From Alphaproteobacteria bacterium (GTDB taxonomy: Bacteria > Pseudomonadota > Alphaproteobacteria > Caulobacterales > Caulobacteraceae), in NCBI GenBank assembly GCA_018895795.1, contig JAHINZ010000102.1:1-21892 (forward strand): a DNA stretch of 21,892 nucleotides. Reading direction: 5' to 3'. The translations under genes were made by a program, and so were the position numbers. The stretch's first letter is position 1. Each line of letters begins with the position of its first letter. Positions 15,306 through 21,671 of this stretch are shown one piece after another. The notes beneath the pieces were generated by a model. That model was not told the origin of the DNA and did no database searches. It saw only the letters and a program-made list of their open reading frames with translations.

Positions 15306-16484
15306 TCAGGCGACCTCGAAAGCGGGTGGCGTGAAACCGGGTGCGTGCAGGCACACGGCCTTGAACAACGCGCCCATCTGCGCCTGACCGGTCAGGCGAT
15401 CAAGCTGTCTTGCGATCTGGTCGGCGCGATCGGGGCAGGCGGCGGCCAGGGCCTGGGCCCGCGCCTCGATTCCCAGCAGGGCCAGGAACACCGCTTGCGG
15501 AAGAATGGGCCCGGCGCGCGCGCCCGCCGCGACCCCGGCGGCCAGCACGGCGGGGAAGTCGGCCCACACGGTCAGGTCGGCCTGGCCGGGGCTGAGCAGT
15601 GGGTCGACCTTTCGATGGCCCTGGATCGCTTGCAGGGTGTCCCCAGGCCCCGGGGCGTCGCGGCCATAGTCGATCAGCAGGGCCGCGCCGCCATCGGCGG
15701 CCAGGCGGTGGCCGATCTCGGTTCCGAGCGCCTCCTGGGCGGGCGAGGATTCGAGGATTTGGCCGAGACTCCCTTCCCCCTCGATGGGGGAAGGGTTGGG
15801 GATGGGGGTGACTGCTGAATCGGCGAGTGGGACGCCGCGTCCAGTATCCACCGCCGTAGTCATCCCCAACCCTGCCCTTCCCCTATCAAGGGGGAAGGGT
15901 TCTCTAGAGATCGTCTTCAACCCGAACGCCAGGTCGCCTTGCTCATCCAGCCCCACCACCCGCTCGGCCCAGCCGGTCTCGGTGCGGACGAACTGGCGGG
16001 CGGGCAGGCAGTCGAGCACCTCATTGGCGACCAGGATCATCGGCGCGCCGGCGGGCACGGCCTCCAGCCGGTCGGCCCAGCGCGGGACCCGCGGCGCGGC
16101 TTCGAGCCTTTGCGCCTGCAGCGCGCGCAGGGGCGGCGACACCTCGACCAGCCAGAGCTCGGCCGCGGCCAGGAAGTCGGGCGCCAGGCGCGCGGCGCGC
16201 AGCAGGTCGCTGATCAGGGTCCCGTCGCCGGGGCCCATCTCGACCAGCCGGAACGGCGCGGGCCGGCCCATGCGGGTCCAGGTCTCGATCGCCCACAGAC
16301 CGATCAACTCGCCGAACATCTGGCTGACCAGGGGGGCGGTGATGAAGTCGCCGCCGGGGCCCAGATCAGGCCGCGCGGCGTAATAGCCGTCGCGCGGGTC
16401 GTGCAGGCAGCGGGTGAAATATTCGGCGACGCCGATCGGTCCGTCCTGGGCGATCTGGGCCTTCAGGCGATCAAGCAGGCTCAT
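15306..16484 (-). CDS. NDUFAF7/MidA-type SAM-dependent methyltransferase with an in-frame repeat insertion
   Basis: 392 residues. Motifs of the family are GGDFITAPLVSQMFGELIG (45-62), LVEMGPGDGTL (80-90, SAM site), VANEVLDCLPARQF (152-165) and LIDYG (270-274). The mitochondrial member NDUFAF7 methylates an arginine of the complex I subunit NDUFS2, but the bacterial substrate is not established. Residues about 196-238 are encoded by a palindromic repeat element and read as low-complexity Pro/Gly sequence, between AFGL and the conserved GQILESSPA segment. The core motifs on both sides stay in frame. The start overlaps the lgt 3' end by 14 bases and the stop is one base from pgeF. Activity may survive if the insert forms a surface loop. 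Confidence 0.88.
   Translation of the reverse strand: MSLLDRLKAQIAQDGPIGVAEYFTRCLHDPRDGYYAARPDLGPGGDFITAPLVSQMFGELIGLWAIETWTRMGRPAPFRLVEMGPGDGTLISDLLRAARLAPDFLAAAELWLVEVSPPLRALQAQRLEAAPRVPRWADRLEAVPAGAPMILVANEVLDCLPARQFVRTETGWAERVVGLDEQGDLAFGLKTISREPFPLDRGRAGLGMTTAVDTGRGVPLADSAVTPIPNPSPIEGEGSLGQILESSPAQEALGTEIGHRLAADGGAALLIDYGRDAPGPGDTLQAIQGHRKVDPLLSPGQADLTVWADFPAVLAAGVAAGARAGPILPQAVFLALLGIEARAQALAAACPDRADQIARQLDRLTGQAQMGALFKAVCLHAPGFTPPAFEVA
15771..15899. repeat. Nested palindromic element inserted within a coding sequence
   Basis: The left arm (15771-15804) contains CCCTTCCCCC, TCGAT, GGGGGAAGGG and then TTGGGGATG. The right arm (15861-15899) is its near-exact inverse, CATCCCCAACCC followed by CCTTCCCC, TATCA and GGGGAAGGG. 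Each arm is itself a hairpin. A 56-base core lies between. The total is 129 bases, a multiple of three, with no stop in the methyltransferase frame. The arrangement resembles a REP doublet or small MITE. Confidence 0.8.
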
Positions 16485-17382
16485 GGGGCTCGGCGTTGGG
16501 GGTATCGTCGACCGGTTCGCGCAAGGCCTTCCACAGCAGCCACAGGCCGGTCAGCAGCATCGGGGTGGACAGCATCATCCCCATGGTCAGGCCGAACGGG
16601 AAGTCGGGCATGCCGACATCGGGATTGCGGACATTTTCCAACGCCGCCCGGAACAGCCCGTAGCCGACCAGGAAGGTCCCGGTCATCGCGCCGCGCCGCC
16701 GCAGCCATTTCAGCCTGTGCGAGACCAGCCACAGGATGGCGAACAGAACGGCGCCTTCCAGCGCCGCTTCATACAGCTGGCTGGGGTGGCGCGGATCAGG
16801 CCCGGCCGGGCAGCGACCGCCGTTGGCCGTCTGAATCGTCTGGTTGCAGAAGATGATCCCGAACGGATGCTCGGTGACCCGGCCCCACAGCTCGCCATTG
16901 ATGAAGTTGGCGATGCGGCCGAAGAACAGCCCGATCGGCGCGACCGGGGCGATCAGGTCGCCCAGCTTCAGCACGTCGATCTTCTGCTGGCGGGCGAACA
17001 GGACGATCGCCACGCACACGCCCAGGAAGCCGCCGTGGAAGGACATGCCGCCCTCCCAGATCTTGAAGGCCTCCAGCGGGTGCCCCATCAGGCCCGCGCG
17101 CTGCTGCGGATTGACCAGCATGTAGAACAGGATGTAGCCCAGCCGCCCGCCCAGGATGATGCCCAGGGTGATCCACAGCACCAGATCGTCGATCTGCAGC
17201 GGCGTCGCGGTCGGCGCGCGGCCGCCCCACAGTTTGGTGTCGCGGACCAGGCGCACGGCGTATCGCCAGCCCAGCAGGATGCCGGCCACATAGGCCAGGG
17301 CGTACCAGCGGATGGCCAGCGGGCCCCATTGCAGGGCCAGGGGCCCGATGTGCACGATCGGGTCGATATCGGGAAAGATCAC
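16471..17382 (-). CDS. lgt: Prolipoprotein diacylglyceryl transferase
   Basis: 303-residue polytopic inner-membrane enzyme that moves diacylglycerol from phosphatidylglycerol to the lipobox cysteine of prolipoproteins. The Lgt signature GRIANFINGELWG (155-167) is intact. R156, N159 and E164 correspond to E. coli R143, N146 and E151, and H116 in SFHGG corresponds to H103. Several hydrophobic membrane segments are visible, with WYALAYVAGILLGW near the N-terminus as usual. I choose the GTG at 17382, because GGAG lies nine bases upstream and the frame beyond it overlaps the divergent ubiK gene. It leads a three-gene unit with the NDUFAF7-like methyltransferase and pgeF. The lipoprotein at 10186-11283 would be a substrate. 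Confidence 0.96.
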   Translation of the reverse strand: MIFPDIDPIVHIGPLALQWGPLAIRWYALAYVAGILLGWRYAVRLVRDTKLWGGRAPTATPLQIDDLVLWITLGIILGGRLGYILFYMLVNPQQRAGLMGHPLEAFKIWEGGMSFHGGFLGVCVAIVLFARQQKIDVLKLGDLIAPVAPIGLFFGRIANFINGELWGRVTEHPFGIIFCNQTIQTANGGRCPAGPDPRHPSQLYEAALEGAVLFAILWLVSHRLKWLRRRGAMTGTFLVGYGLFRAALENVRNPDVGMPDFPFGLTMGMMLSTPMLLTGLWLLWKALREPVDDTPNAEPHEPA

Positions 17383-17391
17383 GCCGAGAGA

Positions 17392-17395
17392 CTCC
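17392..17395 (-). promoter_or_regulatory. Ribosome binding site that sets the lgt GTG start
   Basis: GGAG on the minus strand lies nine bases before GTG (17382-17380). It supports this start over the roughly 120-codon upstream extension, which would run through the divergent ubiK gene. Confidence 0.65.
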
Positions 17396-17497
17396 GTTCG
17401 GGACAGATCGTCGCACCCATAGCTCGTTCCCGCTTCGCTTTCATCCCCCGCGTACCATATAAGAAGGGACCGAAGACGCCGCGCCCCTGGAACCCCG

Positions 17498-17767
17498 ATG
17501 CACAGCCAGAACCCCTTCCTCGACGAATTCGCCAAGCTGACCCAGGCGGCCATGGGCATAGCCCAGACCGCCGGTGAAGAGGCCAAGACCGCCATGCGGG
17601 CCCAGGCCGACCGCCTCGCGGCCGAATTCGACCTGATCCGCCGCGACGATTTCGAGGCGTTGAAGGCCGAGGTCGCGGCGCTGCGCGAAGAGGTCGCCGG
17701 CCTGAAAGCCAAAAAGAGCGCCGTGGCGCCCAAGTCCCCCAAGGCCGCCGCCGGGACAGGCGAATAG
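17498..17767 (+). CDS. ubiK: Accessory factor UbiK family protein (BMFP domain)
   Basis: 89-residue small helical protein. The body is FLDEFAKLTQAAMGIAQTAGEE (7-28) followed by RDDFEALKAEVAALREEVAGLKAKK (about 49-73), a C-terminal coiled coil with regular Leu/Val spacing. This is the BMFP/DUF526 architecture. In gammaproteobacteria UbiK assists aerobic ubiquinone synthesis by joining UbiJ and possibly linking the Ubi complex to the membrane. The length fits. Ala/Lys-rich residues after 73 are probably disordered. A CATATAAG block at 17455-17462 in the divergent gap with lgt could be part of a promoter. Only a weak GGAA precedes the ATG. Confidence 0.87.
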   Translation: MHSQNPFLDEFAKLTQAAMGIAQTAGEEAKTAMRAQADRLAAEFDLIRRDDFEALKAEVAALREEVAGLKAKKSAVAPKSPKAAAGTGE

Positions 17768-17890
17768 ACCCCTTTCCATTCGCGCTCGACGTGAAGGGGC
17801 TGTTACCCCGCTCACGAAGCAGATTAGACTCAAATGCGACGTGAGCGATTCACGGCGGGTCTCACGCCCGCCCTCGCTCTCGGGACGCGC

Positions 17891-17894
17891 AGGA
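17891..17894 (+). promoter_or_regulatory. Ribosome binding site that sets the YbjN-domain gene start
   Basis: AGGA lies five bases before the ATG at 17900. The upstream in-frame ATG at 17834 has no purine-rich site, and its 22 extra residues are basic and unlike the acidic start MDTQPEDDD. Confidence 0.6.
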
Positions 17895-17899
17895 TTCCC

Positions 17900-18406
17900 A
17901 TGGACACCCAACCGGAAGACGACGACGTCCTGATGGCTCTCGATCCTCTCGAAGTGGTCGAGCATGTCTTGTCGGCCGAAAACCTGACCTTCGACCGCAC
18001 CGAGGACGGCGATCTGGCCTTCGCCTTGACCGGCGACTGGAAGGATTACGAACTCTGGTTCGCCTGGCGGCCCGAGGCCGATTGTCTGCAGCTGTGCCTG
18101 TCGCTGGACCTGCGCGCCCCCAAGACCAAGCGCGCCAGCGCCTACGAGCTGCTGGCCATGATCAATCAGCGCGTCTGGCTGGGCCATTTCGAGGTCTGGA
18201 CCGATGACGGCGAGGTGGTGTTCCGCCACGCCCTGGCCCTGCCGGCCGGCGAACGCCCCACCATGGCCCAGGCCGCCTCGATGATCGACGCCGCCGTCGA
18301 GGCCGCCGATCGCTTCTATCCAGCCTTCGACTTCCTGATCCAGGGCGCCAAGACCCCCGAGGAAGCCATGGCCGCCTGCATGTTCGAGACCGTCGGCCAG
18401 GCTTGA
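17900..18406 (+). CDS. YbjN domain-containing protein
   Basis: 168-residue soluble protein. The YbjN fold segments are visible: DPLEVVEHVLSAENLTFDRT (about 12-31), then ELWFAWRPEADCLQLCLSLDL and a helix ASAYELLAMINQRVWLGHFEV. The C-terminal PTMAQAASMIDAAVEAADRFYPAF is typical of the alphaproteobacterial members. The YbjN fold resembles type III secretion chaperones and its members are linked loosely to stress or regulation, so no molecular function is assigned. It lies between ubiK and proC on the same strand and ends with a perfect hairpin two bases past the stop codon. Confidence 0.85.
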   Translation: MDTQPEDDDVLMALDPLEVVEHVLSAENLTFDRTEDGDLAFALTGDWKDYELWFAWRPEADCLQLCLSLDLRAPKTKRASAYELLAMINQRVWLGHFEVWTDDGEVVFRHALALPAGERPTMAQAASMIDAAVEAADRFYPAFDFLIQGAKTPEEAMAACMFETVGQA

Positions 18407-18408
18407 TC

Positions 18409-18440
18409 CAAAGGCCCAGACGGGCCTTTGCCTCTTTAAC
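18409..18440 (+). terminator. Probable terminator after the YbjN-domain gene
   Basis: CAAAGGCCC (18409-18417) and GGGCCTTTG (18422-18430) form a perfect 9-bp stem around AGAC, followed by the T-rich CCTCTTTAAC. The U-tract is interrupted, so termination may be partial. Confidence 0.65.
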
Positions 18441-18442
18441 AT

Positions 18443-18524
18443 CGTCATCCCCCGCTTTATGCGGGGGACCCAAGCCAGGCTGGCCCCGTCAGCTTGGGTC
18501 CCCCGGACAAGCCGGGGGATGACG
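18443..18524. repeat. 82-bp REP-like palindrome in the proC leader
   Basis: The ends CGTCATCCCCCG and CGGGGGATGACG are inverse copies. Inside, GGGGGACCCAAGC and GCTTGGGTCCCCC are also inverse copies around a 16-base centre. Two local hairpins flank the centre, at GCTTTATGC and CCGGACAAGCCGG. It ends 19 bases before the proC ATG and follows the YbjN gene's terminator. Confidence 0.85.
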
Positions 18525-18543
18525 TTTAGCGAGAGAGCGCCCC

Positions 18544-19338
18544 ATGACCCCCATCCTTCTCCTCGGCGCCGGGCGCATGGGCGGCGCGCTGATCCAGGGC
18601 TGGCGCGAGGCTGGGGCCTTCTGCGCCGCCGACCTGATCATCCGCGATCCGAACGTCGACGCCGCCGCCGACCCCAGCGTCTTTGGGGGCGCATCGGTCA
18701 ATCCGCCGCTTGCCGACCTGGCCAAGGCCAAGACCGTGCTGCTGGCCGTCAAGCCGCAGATCTGGCGCGAGGCGATCGCCGACGTCGTTCCACACCTGGC
18801 CCCTGACGCCGTCATCGTCTCGATCGCCGCCGGGGTGCGCGCCGCCGATATCAGCGCGGCGTTCGGCGGCCGCGCCGTGGCCCGGGTGATGCCGACCACG
18901 GCCGTCGCCATCGGCCGGGGCGCGGCCAGCGTCTATGCCGAGGCGCCCCTGGCCCGCGCCCGCGCCCACGCCCTGTTCGCCCCGGTCGCCACCGTGGTGG
19001 ATCTCGACAGCGAAGACCTGCTGGACGCGGCCACCGCCGTTTCCGGCTCGGCTCCGGCCTATCTGTACGCCTTCATCGAGGCGCTGGAAGCCGCCGGCGT
19101 CGGCGTCGGTCTCGACGCGGCGACCTCGGCGCGGTTGGCACGCGCCACCATCATCGGCGCGGCGGCCCTGATGGAGGCCGGCGGCGAGGAACCGGCCGAA
19201 CTGCGCAAGCAGGTCACCTCGCCCGGCGGCACCACGGCCGCGGCGCTGGCGGTGCTGATGGGCGAAGGCGGGTTCGGCGACCTGCTGCCCCGGGCGATGG
19301 CCGCGGCGATCGCGCGGTCGAAGGAACTGGGGGGCTGA
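18544..19338 (+). CDS. proC: Pyrroline-5-carboxylate reductase
   Basis: 264-residue cytoplasmic enzyme for the last step of proline synthesis, reducing pyrroline-5-carboxylate with NAD(P)H. The Rossmann motif GAGRMGGA is at 8-15, LLAVKPQIW at about 64-72, and VSGSAPAYLYAFIEAL at about 174-189. KQVTSPGGTTAAAL (about 220-235), the family signature of the C-terminal dimerisation domain, is intact. GAGAG lies about nine bases before the ATG. The gene is bracketed by two different palindromic repeats, one in the leader and one that begins on the last base of its stop codon. Confidence 0.95.
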   Translation: MTPILLLGAGRMGGALIQGWREAGAFCAADLIIRDPNVDAAADPSVFGGASVNPPLADLAKAKTVLLAVKPQIWREAIADVVPHLAPDAVIVSIAAGVRAADISAAFGGRAVARVMPTTAVAIGRGAASVYAEAPLARARAHALFAPVATVVDLDSEDLLDAATAVSGSAPAYLYAFIEALEAAGVGVGLDAATSARLARATIIGAAALMEAGGEEPAELRKQVTSPGGTTAAALAVLMGEGGFGDLLPRAMAAAIARSKELGG

Positions 19339-19456
19339 AGTCCTCTCCCTGACGGGAGAGGTGTCGGCGTAGCCGACGGAGAGGGACGTTCCTGAAAGGC
19401 CGCTCTCTTCCCCCACCGGCGCCAAGGCGCCGCCTCCCCCTTCAGAGGGAGGACTT
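19338..19456. repeat. 119-bp palindromic element beginning on the proC stop codon
   Basis: The ends AAGTCC (19338-19343) and GGACTT (19451-19456) are inverse copies. Internal hairpins are CCTCTCCC/GGGAGAGG (19342-19361), GTCGGC/GCCGAC (19363-19377) and GGCGCC/GGCGCC near 19420. The first base is the last base of the proC TGA. It fills most of the gap before the TetR/COQ9-like gene and may also terminate proC. Confidence 0.75.
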
Positions 19457-19512
19457 TCCCCTCCGACGCGCTCGGCCTTGCCACCGCCCTTATCAACCGC
19501 CATTTCATCCTG

Positions 19513-20055
19513 ATGACCGCCGCCGAAGACATCCTCGATCGCGCCGCCGCCGCCGCTCTGGCCCTGGCGGCTGACCGCCCCTGGCCGCAGATCGCCCTGC
19601 GCGACATCGCCCTCAAGGCCGAGGTGTCGTTCGCCGAGCTCTACGCCCTGGCCGACGGCAAGGGCGCGGTGCTGGGGCACCTGTCGACCCGCTTTGACCG
19701 CGCCGCCCTGGCGACGGCCTCGGCGGAGGACGCCACGCCGCATGACCGGCTGTTCGACGCCGCCATGGCCCGGCTGGAAGCCATGGAGCCGCATCGCGCG
19801 GCCTTGATCGCCGTCGCCCGGTCCGAAGGCGTCGTGGCGGCGATCCTGCGGTTCCCCAAGACCGCGCGGGCCATTCTGGAAGCAGCCGGCGTCGAGGCCA
19901 CGCCCACCCGGCTGGCGGCCATGACGGCGGTGTGGGCGCGCGCCGTCCAGGTCTGGCGTGACGACGAAGGCGCGCTGAACCGCACCATGGCCGAACTGGA
20001 CAAGCGGTTGAAACAGATGGCCGAGCAACTGCAGAAGGTCGGCGCGGGGTTCTGA
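19513..20055 (+). CDS. TetR-fold protein; possible COQ9-like ubiquinone biosynthesis factor
   Basis: 180 residues. The N-terminal part has a TetR-type helix-turn-helix pattern, IALRDIALKAEVSFAELYALADGKGAVL (about 27-54). The C-terminal part has HDRLFDAAMARLEAMEPHRAAL (about 76-97) and WRDDEGALNRTMAELDKRL (about 148-166). Both resemble the COQ9 family pattern of a DRLF-MxR helix and a WxxD-T-LDxRL tail. COQ9 is known to share the TetR fold but binds lipids instead of DNA. It is therefore either a regulator or a quinone factor, and ubiK upstream makes the second plausible. No Shine-Dalgarno is visible before the ATG, and the preceding 170 bases are mostly repeat sequence. It ends next to another repeat and converges on the sensor kinase gene. 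Confidence 0.7.
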   Translation: MTAAEDILDRAAAAALALAADRPWPQIALRDIALKAEVSFAELYALADGKGAVLGHLSTRFDRAALATASAEDATPHDRLFDAAMARLEAMEPHRAALIAVARSEGVVAAILRFPKTARAILEAAGVEATPTRLAAMTAVWARAVQVWRDDEGALNRTMAELDKRLKQMAEQLQKVGAGF

Positions 20056-20057
20056 TA

Positions 20058-20160
20058 CTTGCCCCCTCCGCGCTGACGCGCTCCTCCCCCGGAGGGGGAA
20101 GATGGGTTCATCCGCCCCCTCCGGGGGCGGACGATCGCGAAGCGATCAGGTGGGGGCAAG
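20058..20160. repeat. 103-bp nested palindromic element, copy A
   Basis: The perfect terminal inverted repeat CTTGCCCCC (20058-20066) / GGGGGCAAG (20152-20160) encloses local hairpins. These are GCGC/GCGC near 20070, CTCCCCC/GGGGGAG at 20084-20097, CCGCCCCC/GGGGGCGG at 20112-20130 and GATCGC/GCGATC at 20133-20147. It lies between convergent genes and could block transcription from both sides. It shares long identical blocks with the element at 21518-21664. Confidence 0.85.
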
Positions 20161-20171
20161 TGTAGTGCCCC

Positions 20172-21509
20172 CTAACCCGGCAGCCGCATCACCGCCCTCA
20201 GGCCGCCCATCGGCGAGCGCGCCAGCACCAGGTCCCCGCCCAGGCCGCGCGCCATGTCGCGGGCGATGGCCAGGCCCAGACCCACGCCCTTTTCGTTCTG
20301 GTTGCGCGACTCGTCCAATCGGTTGAACGGCTTGAAGGCGTCCTCGTAGCGATCCTCGGGAATGCCCGGCCCATCGTCATCGACGATGATCTCGACCCCG
20401 CCGGTCAGGCGCGGCTCGGCCGTGACCCGGACGTGGTCGCCATGGGCGGCGGCGTTGTCGATCAGATTGGCCAGGGCGCGCTTGAAGGCGTTGGGGCGCA
20501 GGATGACGGCCAGATCCGGCGCGATGCGCGCCTCCACCGTCGCGCCCGACCGCACGGCCGCGGCCACGACGCCAGCGATCAGGGCGGGCAGGTCCGTCGA
20601 CTGTGGCGTCTCGCCGGTCTCGCCGCGCGCGAAGGCCAGATACTCGTCGATCATGTGCTCCATCTCGGCCAGATCGCCCTTCATGGCCTCCATCTGCTCG
20701 CACGGCTCGGACAGGGCCATTTCCAGCTTCAGACGGGTCAGCGGCGTGCGCAGGTCGTGGCTGACGCTGGCCAGCAGCGCCGTGCGCTGCTCGATATGGC
20801 GCTGGATGCGGGCCTTCATGGCCAGGAAGGCCACGGCCGCCTGGCGGACCTCGCGGGCTCCGTGCGGCTTGAAGTCGATATCGCCGCCGCGCCCGAAGGC
20901 GTCGGCCGCCTCGGCCAGGCGCTCGATGGCCCGCACCTGGTTGCGAATGAACAGGATGGCGACCGTCGTCAGCAACAGGGTCGCCATCACCATCCACAGG
21001 ATGAAGATATGGCCCTGGGTGGCGAAGGCCCGGTCGCGCAGGGCGTAGATCTGCAGGATCCCGCCGGGCATCTGCACCCGGATGTCGATATAGGCGGTGT
21101 AGCGGGTGGTATCGAACCAGAACGGAACGTTCAGCCGATCGGCCAGGGCCTCCTGCAGCGAGCGGTCCAGACCAAACAGCGCATCGCGCCGCCGGGTGGG
21201 CAGGGTCTTGCCCTTCTGGAAGGCGATCGACAGCGACAGCGACTGCTCGGCCCGCTCGGCCAGCTTGGTCACCGCGACCGGGCTGGGATCGTCCTGATAG
21301 CTGGCCACGGCCCAGGCGACGTCGCCGGCCAGACCCTCGGACAGCTTGCTGTTCACGGTCCGCCAATGGGCGTCGAAAAAGGCCCAGGTCACGGCGATCT
21401 GCATCACCGCCACCGGCAGTACGATGATCAGCAAGGACCGCCCGAACAGCGAGGTCGGCAGCAGGCGCTTGATGCGGCGCGGGATGTAGAGCTTGGCGCG
21501 CAGGCGCAT
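20172..21509 (-). CDS. EnvZ-type membrane sensor histidine kinase
   Basis: 445 residues. The first membrane segment covers about 24-45 and the second about 168-189, enclosing a periplasmic sensor region of about 120 residues. A HAMP linker (about 190-240) follows. HisKA has H251 in SVSHDLRTPLTRLKLE. The ATPase domain has N352 in NLIDNAAAHG, D379 in DDDGPGIP and GVGLGLA (408-414). The pattern HDLRTPLTR is that of the EnvZ subgroup. It is the partner of the OmpR-family regulator encoded just upstream on the same strand. The 162 bases between them are filled by a repeat. GGAGGGGG, which belongs to the repeat, is the only Shine-Dalgarno-like sequence before the ATG. Confidence 0.93.
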   Translation of the reverse strand: MRLRAKLYIPRRIKRLLPTSLFGRSLLIIVLPVAVMQIAVTWAFFDAHWRTVNSKLSEGLAGDVAWAVASYQDDPSPVAVTKLAERAEQSLSLSIAFQKGKTLPTRRRDALFGLDRSLQEALADRLNVPFWFDTTRYTAYIDIRVQMPGGILQIYALRDRAFATQGHIFILWMVMATLLLTTVAILFIRNQVRAIERLAEAADAFGRGGDIDFKPHGAREVRQAAVAFLAMKARIQRHIEQRTALLASVSHDLRTPLTRLKLEMALSEPCEQMEAMKGDLAEMEHMIDEYLAFARGETGETPQSTDLPALIAGVVAAAVRSGATVEARIAPDLAVILRPNAFKRALANLIDNAAAHGDHVRVTAEPRLTGGVEIIVDDDGPGIPEDRYEDAFKPFNRLDESRNQNEKGVGLGLAIARDMARGLGGDLVLARSPMGGLRAVMRLPG

Positions 21510-21517
21510 GACTACTG

Positions 21518-21664
21518 GCCCCCTCCGCGCCAGAGCCTGTCCTCGGGCGCGCGCTTTGCGCGACCCGGGGGGCGCTCCTCCCCCGGAGGGGGAAGATAAA
21601 GGTCGGCGCGGCTCATCTTCCCCCTCCGGGGGAAGACGATCGCGAAGCGATCCGTAGGGGGCGA
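21518..21664. repeat. Nested palindromic element, copy B, between regulator and kinase genes
   Basis: It begins CCCCCTCCGCG and ends GTAGGGGGC. It shares a 26-base identical block with copy A (21572-21597 versus 20078-20103) and an 18-base identical block (21635-21652 versus 20130-20147), in the same order and orientation. An extra hairpin segment at about 21541-21570 (GGGCGCGCGC/GCGCGACCC) is absent from copy A. Confidence 0.85.
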
Positions 21665-21671
21665 GGCCCCA

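Noticed and set aside
17383..17742. N-terminal extension of lgt by about 120 codons
   Set aside because: It overlaps the divergent ubiK gene, is unlike any Lgt sequence, and the GTG at 17382 has a suitable ribosome binding site.
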